Origin: Cyclobacteriaceae bacterium
GTDB lineage: Bacteria; Bacteroidota; Bacteroidia; Cytophagales; Cyclobacteriaceae
DNA: 64,000 nt
Assembly: GCA_019638275.1 (NCBI GenBank)
Contig: JAHBUC010000005.1
Coordinates: forward strand, 1 to 64,000
Direction of reading: 5' to 3'
Shown here: positions 24,571 through 33,185 of the stretch, in pieces
Position numbering within the stretch: the first letter of the stretch is position 1
Layout of the letters: the number at the start of each line of letters is the position of its first letter
Program-made: the position numbers and the translations under genes
The notes under the pieces: generated by a model
Databases searched by the model: none
Told to the model about the DNA's origin: nothing
The model's input: the letters and a program-made list of their open reading frames with translations, nothing else

Positions 24571-25328
24571 TTTTATTGGGTACACTTGGAATGTTACTCC
24601 TTGTGGGATTTATGGGCTTGTTTATATTGCTTTATCAGAAAAGAATGCTCAAGGAACGGCAGCTAAAAGCAGCCCGTGAGTTAGAGTATCAAGACCAAAT
24701 GATCCAACTCCAACTCGAAAGCCAGGAACAGGAACGTAAGCGCATTGGGGCCGATTTGCACGACTCGGTTGGGTCTTTGCTGTGGGGTGCTAAAGTACAT
24801 GCCTCGCTTGTGCAACGCACAGGTAATCTTGGATCGGATGCGCTTGAGGCACATCATGAACTTGTAAAAATTCTGGATGAAAGCCTGGAGACTGTTCGTA
24901 AAATTGCCTGGGAACTCACACCAGAGGCCTTTCACTTTACGGGCCTGTCAGGCTCATTAAAAAAAATGTGCCAGCAACTTGATGGTAAACCCATCCAAAT
25001 ATCTTTTGTTGAACACGAACCTAAAGTCTGGAATGACAACCGTGCGCTGTTGGTGTTTCGTATTCTTCAGGAACTGATCAGTAACACGTTTAAACATTCT
25101 GGTGCCACGCAACTTTCCCTAGTTATGGACTGGAAAACCGATAGCCTGAATATTCATGTTAAAGATAATGGTAAGGGATTATCCGGTCAGGTTGAGCGAA
25201 AGGGTGTAGGCCTTTGGAATGTGGAGCAACGCATTAAGCAACTTAAAGCAGAATTTCAAATGGGAAATGCCAGTGAAGAAACCGGGATACGTATTACCAT
25301 GAAAATACCTTTGTCAAATGTTTCGTGA
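24534..25328 (+). CDS. NarL-type (HisKA_3) sensor histidine kinase
   Basis: This is a 264-residue kinase. One membrane segment (about 11-34) is followed by a short coiled coil and a HisKA_3 dimerisation domain, with phospho-acceptor His76 in RIGADLHDSVGSLLWG. The ATPase domain has the N box (ELISNTFKHSG), the G1 box (VKDNGKGL) and the G2 region (GVGLWNVEQR). It autophosphorylates and passes phosphate to the NarL-type regulator, whose gene overlaps by 11 bp. No periplasmic sensor domain is present. Confidence 0.93.
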   Translation: MEALQAENITWIILLGTLGMLLLVGFMGLFILLYQKRMLKERQLKAARELEYQDQMIQLQLESQEQERKRIGADLHDSVGSLLWGAKVHASLVQRTGNLGSDALEAHHELVKILDESLETVRKIAWELTPEAFHFTGLSGSLKKMCQQLDGKPIQISFVEHEPKVWNDNRALLVFRILQELISNTFKHSGATQLSLVMDWKTDSLNIHVKDNGKGLSGQVERKGVGLWNVEQRIKQLKAEFQMGNASEETGIRITMKIPLSNVS

Positions 25329-25965
25329 CAACTTAACGGTTTACCTGGCCGATGACCATACGGTTGTTCGAAAGGGAATGCTTCGCTTGTTGAAAACGTT
25401 TCAACGTGTAAAAGCCGTGCAGGATGCCGCCAACGGAAAAGAGTTGCTCGCATTGATTGAAATCGCCCCTCCGGATGCCGTAATACTTGATTTGGAAATG
25501 CCGGTAATGGGCGGGGTGGAGGCGGCCCGGCTCATTACTACGCAATATCAGGAAGTAAAAATTCTGATTCTCACCATGCACACGGAGGCGGTTTTTATTC
25601 ATAAGCTAATGGACATCGGGATACATGGTTTTTTGAGCAAATCTTCCGGCCCCGATGAAGTGGAGCGTGCACTGTATTCCATTATCGATAAGGATTTTTA
25701 TAAAAATGAGATTGTGGAGAATGCCATGCGAAAGAGCGCATCCATGGCCTCGATCGAGACTACCTCAAAACTCTCTACCCGTGAGTTGGAGATACTGCTG
25801 CTTATTTGCCAGGAATTAACCCCTGCCGAAATCAGTGAACGCCTCCAAATAAGCGAGAAAACATTTTTTAATCACCGCACCAAAATTTTGATGAAAACCC
25901 GGAGCCGCTCAAATGTTGGCCTTTTCCGGTTTGCCGTTCAGCGCGGATACATTGAATTAAAGTAG
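25318..25965 (+). CDS. NarL/LuxR-family response regulator
   Basis: This is a 215-residue regulator. The receiver domain spans residues 5-125 with Asp58 in VILDLEMP as the phosphorylation site and a conserved Lys in FLSKSSG. The LuxR-type HTH spans about 150-210 (LSTRELEILLLICQELTPAE, then ISERLQISEKTFFNHRTKIL). It is the output of the overlapping kinase gene. It may bind the TAGGAG/CTCCTA palindrome found upstream of its own operon, of the RHS cluster and of the receiver-less homologue downstream. Confidence 0.93.
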   Translation: MFRDNLTVYLADDHTVVRKGMLRLLKTFQRVKAVQDAANGKELLALIEIAPPDAVILDLEMPVMGGVEAARLITTQYQEVKILILTMHTEAVFIHKLMDIGIHGFLSKSSGPDEVERALYSIIDKDFYKNEIVENAMRKSASMASIETTSKLSTRELEILLLICQELTPAEISERLQISEKTFFNHRTKILMKTRSRSNVGLFRFAVQRGYIELK

Positions 25966-25981
25966 CCGATTAACCAAAATT

Positions 25982-26002
25982 CTGTAGGAATTACTCCTAT
26001 AC
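25982..26002. promoter_or_regulatory. TAGGA-palindrome before the receiver-less regulator
   Basis: TAGGAATTACTCCTA is an imperfect copy of the 23313-23333 palindrome (right arm ACTCCTATAC identical, left arm 7 of 10). It lies 37 bp before the GTG of the small regulator. Confidence 0.55.
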
Positions 26003-26039
26003 CCAACCCTCGTAACCGATCAGTAAGGCTCAATTTGCG

Positions 26040-26306
26040 GTGAGAAAATCAAATTTATCATCGCTTATGAAGAAAAAATTCAGTACGGTTGGAATTGACA
26101 CAGTGTCAACATTAACCTCTCGGGAGTTGCAAGTTATGCTATTGATTTGCAATGAATTGTCGCCCAATGAAATAAGCAAAAGGCTGAAGATCAGCGAAAA
26201 AACATTCTTTAATCACAGGGCCAATATTCTATCAAAAATACAGGCGCGTACAAACATTGGCCTGTTGTGTTTCGCTGTGAAAAGTGGCTATTACCGTATA
26301 AACTGA
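26040..26306 (+). CDS. Receiver-less LuxR-type HTH protein
   Basis: This is an 88-residue protein with a GTG start, made of a LuxR-type HTH only (LTSRELQVMLLICNELSPNE, ISKRLKISEKTFFNHRANIL). Its sequence follows residues 145-215 of the regulator upstream at high identity, including the ISEKTFFNHR core and FAV-SGY end. It looks like a duplication of the output domain that lost the receiver. It can act without phosphorylation or compete for the same sites. Its own promoter region carries the same palindrome. Confidence 0.85.
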   Translation: MRKSNLSSLMKKKFSTVGIDTVSTLTSRELQVMLLICNELSPNEISKRLKISEKTFFNHRANILSKIQARTNIGLLCFAVKSGYYRIN

Positions 26307-26337
26307 AATTTGTAACTGATTAAAACCCTCCCCCACA

Positions 26338-26373
26338 AATTGATCCAATGCTTGATGAGGCATTGGATCAATT
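26338..26373. terminator. 14-bp perfect terminator-like hairpin
   Basis: AATTGATCCAATGC (26338-26351) and GCATTGGATCAATT (26360-26373) pair exactly around TTGATGAG. It lies 31 bp after the receiver-less regulator. There is only a short A/T tail. Confidence 0.6.
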
Positions 26374-26408
26374 ACTCAAACTATTCTGTAACATTTAAAT
26401 GAAATACC

Positions 26409-26843
26409 ATGAACGCAGGAGGGAAAAAGAATATTTTACTGGTTGAGGACAATGCGGGTGATGTGCTGCTTATGCGTGAAGCGTTTGAGGAGCTAAACCT
26501 AACATACACAATTACGGTTGCCTCGGATGGGCTGCAGGCATTGGACATAATTTTCAAGCGGGGCAGCTATGCAGATGCAAAGCCACCCGACTTGATATTG
26601 CTGGATGTAAATCTTCCGGGGGTCAATGGTCATGAAATTCTCATTCGGGCAAAAAGTGATGAGGCTACCCGCCACATACCGATACTTATGCTCACCACCT
26701 CTACCAATCCGGAAGATATCAGAAAGTCGTATAGAAATTTTGCGAATGCCTACATTCCAAAACCCATTCACTTAGATGATTTTATTGAGCTGGTAAGTTC
26801 AATTGACAGGTTCTGGTATCAAACGGCTTGTGTGCCGGTGTAA
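26409..26843 (+). CDS. Single-domain response regulator (Rcp1/CheY-like)
   Basis: This is a 144-residue receiver domain without output part. The acidic pocket (LVEDN, residues 11-15), Asp66 in LILLDVNLPG, a conserved Thr in LMLTTS and Lys in YIPKPI are present. The long loop between the first helix and the Asp (DIIFKRGSYADAKPP) is typical of Rcp1-type regulators that partner hybrid or phytochrome-like kinases. No kinase of that kind is in the window, so the partner lies elsewhere. A hairpin upstream separates it from the previous gene. Confidence 0.9.
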   Translation: MNAGGKKNILLVEDNAGDVLLMREAFEELNLTYTITVASDGLQALDIIFKRGSYADAKPPDLILLDVNLPGVNGHEILIRAKSDEATRHIPILMLTTSTNPEDIRKSYRNFANAYIPKPIHLDDFIELVSSIDRFWYQTACVPV

Positions 26844-26861
26844 TTTTATACTGGAGCTGAA

Positions 26862-27596
26862 TTATTCAACACCTGAAAGGATGTTGATGCGATTCAAAAC
26901 CTTAACAACCTCATTTTTGTACATTCGGCCAATCGGTATTTCCAAAGAGCCAATACGCACATGGTTTAGTTGGTAAGAGGTGATCTTGTCGAGTGACACA
27001 ATGAACGATCGGTGTACGCGAATAAACTTATGCTCGGGTAGCTTTTGCTCCATATAGCCGATTTTTTGGTAGGTAACGATTTGTCCTTCGCTGGTTTTCA
27101 CACGTACATAGTCCCGCAGACTTTCCACATACAAAATTTCATGAAGGAAAACCTTTACCATGGTGCGTTTATCTTTTAGGTAAATGTAGGCTTGCTCAAA
27201 ATTCTGAATTGGCTCTTCATTATTTTCCGGTGTGGCAAAAGACTGCTGAAGCTGATAAACCTTGCTGATACTTCTGAGGAACCGATCGAAGGATATGGGT
27301 TTCAGGAGGTAATCCACAACATCAAGATCGTATGCGTCAAGTGCATAATTTCGGTAAGCCGTAGTAAAAATAACCCTTGGACATTGCTTTAGGGATTTCA
27401 GGAATTCAATTCCTGTAATCTGAGGCATTTGAATGTCAAGAAAAATTATATCCACCTGCCCGGGTACCTGCAAAAAGGAGAACGCTTCAATGGCATTGGG
27501 AAAACTTCTTACCAACGTTAAGCCATCAACGCGACTGATGTAATCTTCCAATAGCACGCGCGCCAGGGGCTCGTCATCAATGATGAGGCATTTCAT
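26862..27596 (-). CDS. LytTR-family response regulator
   Basis: This is a 244-residue regulator. The receiver domain has Asp54 in IIFLDIQMP and Lys in YLLKPI. The C-terminal LytTR DNA-binding domain spans about residues 135-240 (ILYVESLRDYVRVKT, then FIRVHRSFIVSLDKI). LytTR proteins usually bind two 9-10 bp direct repeats. Such a pair is seen upstream of the operon at 28753-28781. The gene overlaps its kinase by 20 bp and is second in the operon. Confidence 0.95.
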   Translation of the reverse strand: MKCLIIDDEPLARVLLEDYISRVDGLTLVRSFPNAIEAFSFLQVPGQVDIIFLDIQMPQITGIEFLKSLKQCPRVIFTTAYRNYALDAYDLDVVDYLLKPISFDRFLRSISKVYQLQQSFATPENNEEPIQNFEQAYIYLKDKRTMVKVFLHEILYVESLRDYVRVKTSEGQIVTYQKIGYMEQKLPEHKFIRVHRSFIVSLDKITSYQLNHVRIGSLEIPIGRMYKNEVVKVLNRINILSGVE

Positions 27597-28704
27597 AGGT
27601 CAAGGTGTTTTCAATATTTTTATTTTCTGTAGTGTACCGGATCTTCAATACGACCAGGTACACTTCATCATCTTCAACAATGTCCAGTTTGTAACGATCG
27701 TCATAAATCAGGTCAAGCCGACTTCTCACGTTTTGTAAGCCAATACCCGATTTTGGTATGGTTACCTTCTGCCCAGCTGCTTTGCTGTTCTCCACTTTAA
27801 TTAAAAGTGTATCACCTTGTTTAGACAGGTCAATTCGTAACCATCCACCAGTAAGTCGATTACTTAAGCCATGCTTAAAGCCATTTTCAACGAACGGCAA
27901 TAGCAACAACGGAGCAATGGTAAGGTTGCCCACATCATCATAAACATTAAGTGAAATGTCAACCGTATTGTCGTAACGCATGCGTTCGAGGGCAATGTAA
28001 TTACGGATGTAATTGATTTCCTGTTCAAGTGGCACCTGTTGGTGATTACCTTCATGCAACATGTAGCTTGTTAATTCTGATAGTCTATGAATAATTTCAG
28101 GTGTACGTGACGATTGATTTAATGCCAGTACATAAAGGTTATTTAGGGTATTGAACAGAAAATGGGGATTGATCTGCGACTTCAAAAATTTAAGTTTTGC
28201 CTCCAGCATTTCATTCTCCAATGCTTGCCTGGACCGTTCGAATTCCTGTGCCGCCTGTTGGTTGCGGTACCAATGACGAATTAGATGAAACGAAGTAAGT
28301 ATGCCCACCAGGGAATAGATTGAGAAAATCATGATCAGAATTTTTGGCGCATAAAATAGCGGTGTTCCTAAGGCGTCAGGATAATGTATCGGGTAAATGA
28401 TGTAATAGGCTAATGCTCTTGATATGAGACCAAAAACCAGTACAGAGGCTATCAATAGCAAAAGAAAAGAAGTGTATTTTTTTCTAACCAAAAATTTATC
28501 AACCAAAACATACAGTGTAAAGTAAGCGGCTGAAATCTTTACCGGCAGATCAACCAAAGAACTTAAGAGACGCTTGCTGTATTCGCCATCCACCAGCCCC
28601 CACACAACACTTTCGTACGTTACAATACCAATCCAGAAGAGGATGTGAAATATGACTCTGAATTTTTCGAGCCTGAGGTCAAGGGTATTCTGTGCGCCAA
28701 TCAT
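27577..28704 (-). CDS. LytS-type sensor histidine kinase
   Basis: This is a 375-residue kinase. Four membrane segments occupy roughly residues 15-140, followed by a coiled coil and a His_kinase domain (PF06580 type) with His181 in SQINPHFLFNTLNNLY. The ATPase part has LLLLPFVENGFKHG and GIGLQNVRSRL. Kinases of this type work with LytTR regulators, here the overlapping gene. No extracytoplasmic domain is evident, so the signal may come from the membrane or a partner. Confidence 0.93.
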   Translation of the reverse strand: MIGAQNTLDLRLEKFRVIFHILFWIGIVTYESVVWGLVDGEYSKRLLSSLVDLPVKISAAYFTLYVLVDKFLVRKKYTSFLLLLIASVLVFGLISRALAYYIIYPIHYPDALGTPLFYAPKILIMIFSIYSLVGILTSFHLIRHWYRNQQAAQEFERSRQALENEMLEAKLKFLKSQINPHFLFNTLNNLYVLALNQSSRTPEIIHRLSELTSYMLHEGNHQQVPLEQEINYIRNYIALERMRYDNTVDISLNVYDDVGNLTIAPLLLLPFVENGFKHGLSNRLTGGWLRIDLSKQGDTLLIKVENSKAAGQKVTIPKSGIGLQNVRSRLDLIYDDRYKLDIVEDDEVYLVVLKIRYTTENKNIENTLTYEMPHH

Positions 28705-28752
28705 TTGTTCTCGTATACTTTACGACCAAGATCATTAAAAGATGCGTTAACT

Positions 28753-28781
28753 GACAAGTTTCTTAGACAAACGACAAGTTT
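28753..28781. promoter_or_regulatory. GACAAGTTT direct repeat, possible LytTR site
   Basis: GACAAGTTT occurs at 28753-28761 and at 28773-28781, exactly 20 bp apart start to start, 49 bp before the kinase start. LytTR regulators bind two short direct repeats about two helical turns apart, so autoregulation by the adjacent pair is plausible. Confidence 0.45.
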
Positions 28782-28921
28782 ACAACTGCAAAAAGCTCCG
28801 TCACCCCTAAAATGCCATTTGTATGACTGAATGGACTCGTATCAACAAAAGTTCAGGTTATGTCTAATATTCAGGTTTTGTATTCTATTGCTTGCATTCT
28901 TTACTTACTAAAAGCGAGAGA

Positions 28922-29446
28922 ATGAAATATTTAGCAATGTTATTTCCGGCCTTCATTCTGGTGATAGCAACCGCATGCCAAACCGCAAAAGTCTTGTCCA
29001 CAGGTGAGTACATTGAAGTTCCGTTTCAAACGCTGAATGGTAAAATTCCGGTGCTCAAGGTTACCATTAATGGCAAAACGGCCTGGATGATTGTGGATAC
29101 GGGTGCTTCTGTTACAGTAGTCAATGCTGCGGTTGCCAATCAATATGGATTTTTAGTGGCGGGTAATCTCAGCGCAAGCAAAACGGAGATGGCAAGCCTG
29201 GCAGGTACTACCGATCTGTATGCAACGTATTCATGCAATATCAACATAGGAGAGCTGGCTATTAAATATGCGCCAAAGGCACAAAACATGATTTCGCTTA
29301 TGTCGAGAATTAAAGAGCACGATAAAATTACAATTGTTGGTATTCTTGGTTCAGATGTTCTTTCAAAATACAAAATGAATATCAACTATGCAGCACAGAC
29401 AATTACTTACCCGGCTTCCAAAAGGTCAGCGGATTCTTGCCCATGA
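28922..29446 (+). CDS. Retropepsin-like aspartyl protease lipoprotein
   Basis: This is a 174-residue predicted lipoprotein (signal peptide with VIATACQ). I chose the ATG at 28922, since an upstream TTG at 28892 would hide the signal. A clear retropepsin motif is at about 57-63 (IVDTGAS, Asp59), and a second conserved segment is GILGSDVLSKY. Proteins of this clan act as homodimeric aspartyl proteases. It should sit at the periplasmic face of a membrane. Substrate unknown; the gene is divergent from the LytS operon and could be under its control. Confidence 0.8.
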   Translation: MKYLAMLFPAFILVIATACQTAKVLSTGEYIEVPFQTLNGKIPVLKVTINGKTAWMIVDTGASVTVVNAAVANQYGFLVAGNLSASKTEMASLAGTTDLYATYSCNINIGELAIKYAPKAQNMISLMSRIKEHDKITIVGILGSDVLSKYKMNINYAAQTITYPASKRSADSCP

Positions 29447-29563
29447 ATTCTGAATGTGAGTGAAGTTCAAGGCAAAATCCATTTCCCTTTACGTAATTTT
29501 ACTACCTTCACTTTTGAAAGGACACTTCGATTCAAGCGCAGATCTCTTTCAAAAAGAAATGCT

Positions 29564-29983
29564 ATGCCTAAAGCAGAACTCAAAACCAAAAAGAATACCG
29601 CAAGCGTCAAAACCTTTCTTCAATCGGTGATGGATACGCAAATGCGCGAAGACTGTAACACCGTTGCGGAGTTAATGTCTTCAATTACAAAGAGTAATCC
29701 TAAAATGTGGGGAGCCACTATTGTTGGCTTTGGTGAATACCACTATAAATACGAAAGCGGCCGTGAGGGCGATTGGTTTTTATGTGGGTTTTCTCCCAGA
29801 AAACAAGCGCTTACCCTGTATCTTATGGGTGGATTGGAATCGCAAAAGGACTTGTTGGAAAAGCTGGGTAAATTCAAAATCGGAAAATCATGTCTGTATA
29901 TCAAAAGACTTGCAGATGTTGACATGAAGGTTTTGAAAGCGCTGATTCAAAATGGTGTGAAGAATCCCATGGGAAAGGCTTAA
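29564..29983 (+). CDS. DUF1801-domain protein
   Basis: This is a 139-residue cytoplasmic protein. I chose the ATG at 29564, as the longer frame from 29456 adds a basic stretch that does not resemble the family. The body (VKTFLQSVMDTQMREDCNTV, then PKMWGATIVGFGEYHYKYESGREGDWFLCGFSPRKQALTLYL) fits the DUF1801 (YdhG-like) fold. The function of this family is not established. Confidence 0.8.
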   Translation: MPKAELKTKKNTASVKTFLQSVMDTQMREDCNTVAELMSSITKSNPKMWGATIVGFGEYHYKYESGREGDWFLCGFSPRKQALTLYLMGGLESQKDLLEKLGKFKIGKSCLYIKRLADVDMKVLKALIQNGVKNPMGKA

Positions 29984-30036
29984 GTATGTTCCAATTTCAT
30001 AAATTTACCTAACAACACAACCTTAAATTGTTACGC

Positions 30037-30792
30037 ATGGATCAGGAAAAGCATTGGAACACCATTGCACCCAGTTATGAAGATGAGATCTTTGATGTTT
30101 TTAAAAGCGACAAGAACAAAATTCTACCCCGGTATTTTAAGAAGCACGCAAGCAAATCAAAGCGAGCCATCGATTTTGGTTGTGGCGTAGGCAAGGCTTT
30201 TCCCTACCTCGCACCTGCGTTCAAGGAAATTCTTGCGCTGGATATTTCTGCAGAGTGTCTATTAACCGCCCGGCAGCGCCCATATAAAAACATCACGTTC
30301 AAGCATGCTGATCTTTCTAATCCGAAATTAAAAATTACACCAGCCGATTTTGCCTTTTGTTGCAACGTTATCATGTTGCCCGAAGTAGAGAAGAATGTAG
30401 TCATGTTTCGGAACATTCAGAAATCGTTGAGAAAGGGAGGAAACGCGCTTATCGTTGTGCCTTCACTGGAGTCGGTCTTGCATGCTTCCTGGCAGTTGAT
30501 GCGCATGTATAAAAAGGAAGGTGAATCTGTGAATGACATTCCTGCGCATGAGTTCGATTATTTCAAAGCGGACAAACCTGATCTGGTTCAGGGCATTATT
30601 CACATCAACAACGTGCCTACCAAGCATTACACACATTGTGAGTTGCAGGTGCTGATGCGGGAAGCTGGCTTCCGTGTTACCGCTATTGAAAAAATTGAAT
30701 ACGATTGGAGCACCGAGTTTGACAAGCCCGCCCGTTGGATGAAAGATCCCTATCCCTGGGACTGGCTCATCGAGTGCCGAAAAGTCAGTTGA
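30037..30792 (+). CDS. SAM-dependent methyltransferase
   Basis: This is a 251-residue class I methyltransferase. Motif I is [12 protein letters not shown] at about 44-55, followed by LALDIS (motif II) and [11 protein letters not shown] (motif IV). The ATG at 30037 is preferred over the TTG at 30028. The substrate cannot be read from the sequence. The last 8 bases overlap the 3' end of the convergent floA gene. Confidence 0.85.
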   Translation: MDQEKHWNTIAPSYEDEIFDVFKSDKNKILPRYFKKHASKSKRAIDFGCGVGKAFPYLAPAFKEILALDISAECLLTARQRPYKNITFKHADLSNPKLKITPADFAFCCNVIMLPEVEKNVVMFRNIQKSLRKGGNALIVVPSLESVLHASWQLMRMYKKEGESVNDIPAHEFDYFKADKPDLVQGIIHINNVPTKHYTHCELQVLMREAGFRVTAIEKIEYDWSTEFDKPARWMKDPYPWDWLIECRKVS

Positions 30793-31678
30793 AAAACTTT
30801 TGTGAACGGAAGGCGCCTGAAATAGCTGCCGGAATCTTTACTTCTTCCAATATTACTTTAGCGCGGGCCTCCTGGGCACGGGCAACCATTTCCTGCTCCA
30901 GCGCTACAGCCATAGCCCTGCGTTCTTCTGCTTTGGCTTTGGCAATATTCAAGTCGGCATTGGCCTGATCAATTTGCAACAGGGCACCAATATTTTTTCC
31001 GATGTCGATATCGGCAATATCAATAGAAAGTATTTCATACGCTGTGCCTGAATCAAGCCCATTGGCTAACACTTCTTTTGAAATGCTATCAGGATTGCTC
31101 AGTACCTCTTTATAGCTGGGTGCTTTTCCGATGGCTGAGATGATTCCCTGACCAACACGCGCAACAATCGTTTCTTCACCCGAACCTCCAACCAGTTGCC
31201 TGATATTGGCACGAACCGTTACACGGGCAACCGCCACCAGTTGAATGCCTTCAATGGACACCCCCATAATGGCGGGTACAGCAATCACATAAGGTGTTAC
31301 AGATAGTTGTACGGCCCGCAATACATCGCGACCGGCCAGGTCAATGGCTGTGGCCTCTTTAAAATTCATATTCAGATTGGCCTTGTCTGCCACAATTAAA
31401 GCTTTAATGACTTGCTGCAGGTGTCCTTTTGCCAGATAATGGGTTTCAAGTTGATTGGAGGTAATTCCTTTTATCCCCGCCTTTGTGGCCAGTATAAGCG
31501 ACTGAACAATCAAGGCTGGAGGCACTTTTCGAAAGCGCATAAACACCATATCCACCAGGCCAATGCGTACACCTGAGAAAATGGCCGTAATCCACAGACT
31601 AACCGGTAAAACATAGGTAAAAAGTATAAAGCCGCCCGCAAGCGCAGCGCCAATCGTAATTAAGAAATATGCATCCAT
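30785..31678 (-). CDS. floA: Flotillin-like protein FloA
   Basis: This is a 297-residue FloA (YqfA/DUF-type flotillin). An N-terminal membrane hairpin (residues 5-35) is followed by the SPFH-like domain ([25 protein letters not shown], then [20 protein letters not shown]) and the Ala/Glu-rich helix ([37 protein letters not shown]). Family members run to about 330 residues with a further C-terminal tail. Here it ends soon after the helix ([12 protein letters not shown]). It organises membrane microdomains. The gene is monocistronic and convergent with the methyltransferase. Confidence 0.9.
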   Translation of the reverse strand: MDAYFLITIGAALAGGFILFTYVLPVSLWITAIFSGVRIGLVDMVFMRFRKVPPALIVQSLILATKAGIKGITSNQLETHYLAKGHLQQVIKALIVADKANLNMNFKEATAIDLAGRDVLRAVQLSVTPYVIAVPAIMGVSIEGIQLVAVARVTVRANIRQLVGGSGEETIVARVGQGIISAIGKAPSYKEVLSNPDSISKEVLANGLDSGTAYEILSIDIADIDIGKNIGALLQIDQANADLNIAKAKAEERRAMAVALEQEMVARAQEARAKVILEEVKIPAAISGAFRSQKFFN

Positions 31679-31782
31679 GCAATTTTGTTTGGATGGTAAG
31701 GTAAGGGTAGTTGTTGGTCTTTCCTGTGAATGACGCGTATTTACTTTTGGCCCGTTCGCGGTTTACGTAGTACAGCCCCTAA

Positions 31783-31802
31783 AACTTTCTGTAACTTTCT
31801 GT
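31783..31802. promoter_or_regulatory. Tandem AACTTTCTGT repeat upstream of an ECF sigma gene
   Basis: AACTTTCTGT is repeated head to tail at 31783-31792 and 31793-31802 and is followed by AACC. It lies 30 bp before the sigma gene start, so it may be part of the promoter used by that sigma factor. Confidence 0.4.
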
Positions 31803-31832
31803 AACCATCGGGGAGATATTGAGTTTCCCTGC

Positions 31833-32405
31833 TTGAAACTTTATCCGGATTTGGAAAAACTCAGCGACAATGCCTTGATGCTCAGGGTTAAAGATGGCGA
31901 TCTTGATCGATTGGGCCTGTTGTTCGAACGCTATAAAAGGCCTTTGTATGGTTTCTTTTATGGCATGAACAAAGATGGCGAGCAGAGTGAAGATCTGGTG
32001 CAAAATGTATTCTTCCGTATACTGAAGTACCGCCATGTTTTCCGCGGAGATGGAGATTTCAGAACGTGGATGTTTCACATTGCGCGTAATGTGAACAACG
32101 ACCACTACCGGAAGAATAAGTTTGGAAAGGTTGAGTCAGTTGAGAATTGGCAGGATCGTTTAGGTATGCATGATTCGCATACTACTGATCTTCAACAGCA
32201 CGAAGAACTGCAACTGTTATCTCAGGCAATGGATCGATTGCCCCAGGATAGAAAGGAGATTTTGTTGCTCAGTAAATTCCAGGAGATGAAGTACAAGGAA
32301 ATAGGTGAAATACTGGGCTGTTCCGAAGGTACGGTTAAGGTTAAAGTTTTCAGGGCCTTGCAGGAATTGAAGGCCGTATATAAGCAACTTGAAAAACAGG
32401 TTTGA
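31833..32405 (+). CDS. ECF RNA polymerase sigma factor
   Basis: This is a 190-residue ECF sigma factor with a TTG start. The N terminus (LSDNALMLRVKDGDLDRLGLLFERYKRPLYGFFYGM) is complete only from this start. Region 2 includes EDLVQNVFFRILKYRHVFRGDGDFRTWMF-type residues and region 4 the HTH around KYKEIGEILGCSEGTVKVKVFRAL. It heads an operon with a putative anti-sigma factor 1 bp downstream and two DUF4097 proteins, a layout commonly seen for envelope stress sigma factors in Bacteroidota. Confidence 0.92.
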   Translation: MKLYPDLEKLSDNALMLRVKDGDLDRLGLLFERYKRPLYGFFYGMNKDGEQSEDLVQNVFFRILKYRHVFRGDGDFRTWMFHIARNVNNDHYRKNKFGKVESVENWQDRLGMHDSHTTDLQQHEELQLLSQAMDRLPQDRKEILLLSKFQEMKYKEIGEILGCSEGTVKVKVFRALQELKAVYKQLEKQV

Positions 32406-32406
32406 T

Positions 32407-33183
32407 ATGGATAAGGAGAAGATTAATGAATTGGTAGTGAAGTACAATGAAGGCCAGGCTGATCCGGCAGAACTTAAACAAATTGAGTTGCTGCTTGAAC
32501 AGGGTGTAATTGAACTGGCTGATCTTGATTCACTGCGGAAGATTCAACAACAATTTACAGAACTGGAAACAGCTCCACCTTCTGCTGAATTGGATCATCA
32601 ATTTTATACCATGCTGTCGAAAATGAAGCGTGAGTCTGATGGATTTTCATGGCGTAGTTTTTTCAGTTGGCCTGAGTTTGCGCCCAAACTTGCACTTGCG
32701 GCAGTTACCTTGTTTGTGGGCTTTTTCCTGGGTTATATTCTCCGTCCGGATTCAGAAGAGCAGGTTGCCATACTTAACGAACAGGTGTTTGAGTTGCGGG
32801 AGATGATGATGCTCTCACTCCTGGAAAAGGAGTCGGCCACGGAGCGCTTAAAGGCGGTAAGTCTTACACAGGAAATGGATCAGGTGAGCAGTAAGGTAAC
32901 AAATGCCCTGATCCAGACACTGGATAATGACCCGAATGTAAATGTGAGACTTTCAGCACTGGAAGCATTAAAGCCTTATGTGCGCAATGATCAGGTTCGT
33001 GAGAAACTTGTGCAATCAATCAGTAAGCAGAGTTCGCCATTGGTACAAGTTGCGCTTGCTGAACTGATGGCGGCCTTGCAGGAGAAATCATCTGTTAAAG
33101 CGCTTGAGAAAATTCTGGAAAGCGACAGCACACCTCGTGAAGTTAAAAAACGAATTGAGGAAAGTTTAAAAATTATGATCTGA
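32407..33183 (+). CDS. Membrane anti-sigma-like protein with HEAT-type repeats
   Basis: This is a 258-residue protein from the ATG at 32407, one base after the sigma stop. The N-terminal 90 residues are a cytoplasmic zinc-less anti-sigma-like part (MDKEKINELVVKYNEGQADP). One membrane segment follows (LALAAVTLFVGFFLGYIL). The outer part has a coiled coil and HEAT-like helices (DPNVNVRLSALEALKPY, SPLVQVALAELMAALQEKSS). It probably holds the sigma factor inactive at the membrane. This is inferred from position and topology. Confidence 0.8.
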   Translation: MDKEKINELVVKYNEGQADPAELKQIELLLEQGVIELADLDSLRKIQQQFTELETAPPSAELDHQFYTMLSKMKRESDGFSWRSFFSWPEFAPKLALAAVTLFVGFFLGYILRPDSEEQVAILNEQVFELREMMMLSLLEKESATERLKAVSLTQEMDQVSSKVTNALIQTLDNDPNVNVRLSALEALKPYVRNDQVREKLVQSISKQSSPLVQVALAELMAALQEKSSVKALEKILESDSTPREVKKRIEESLKIMI

Positions 33184-33185
33184 GT

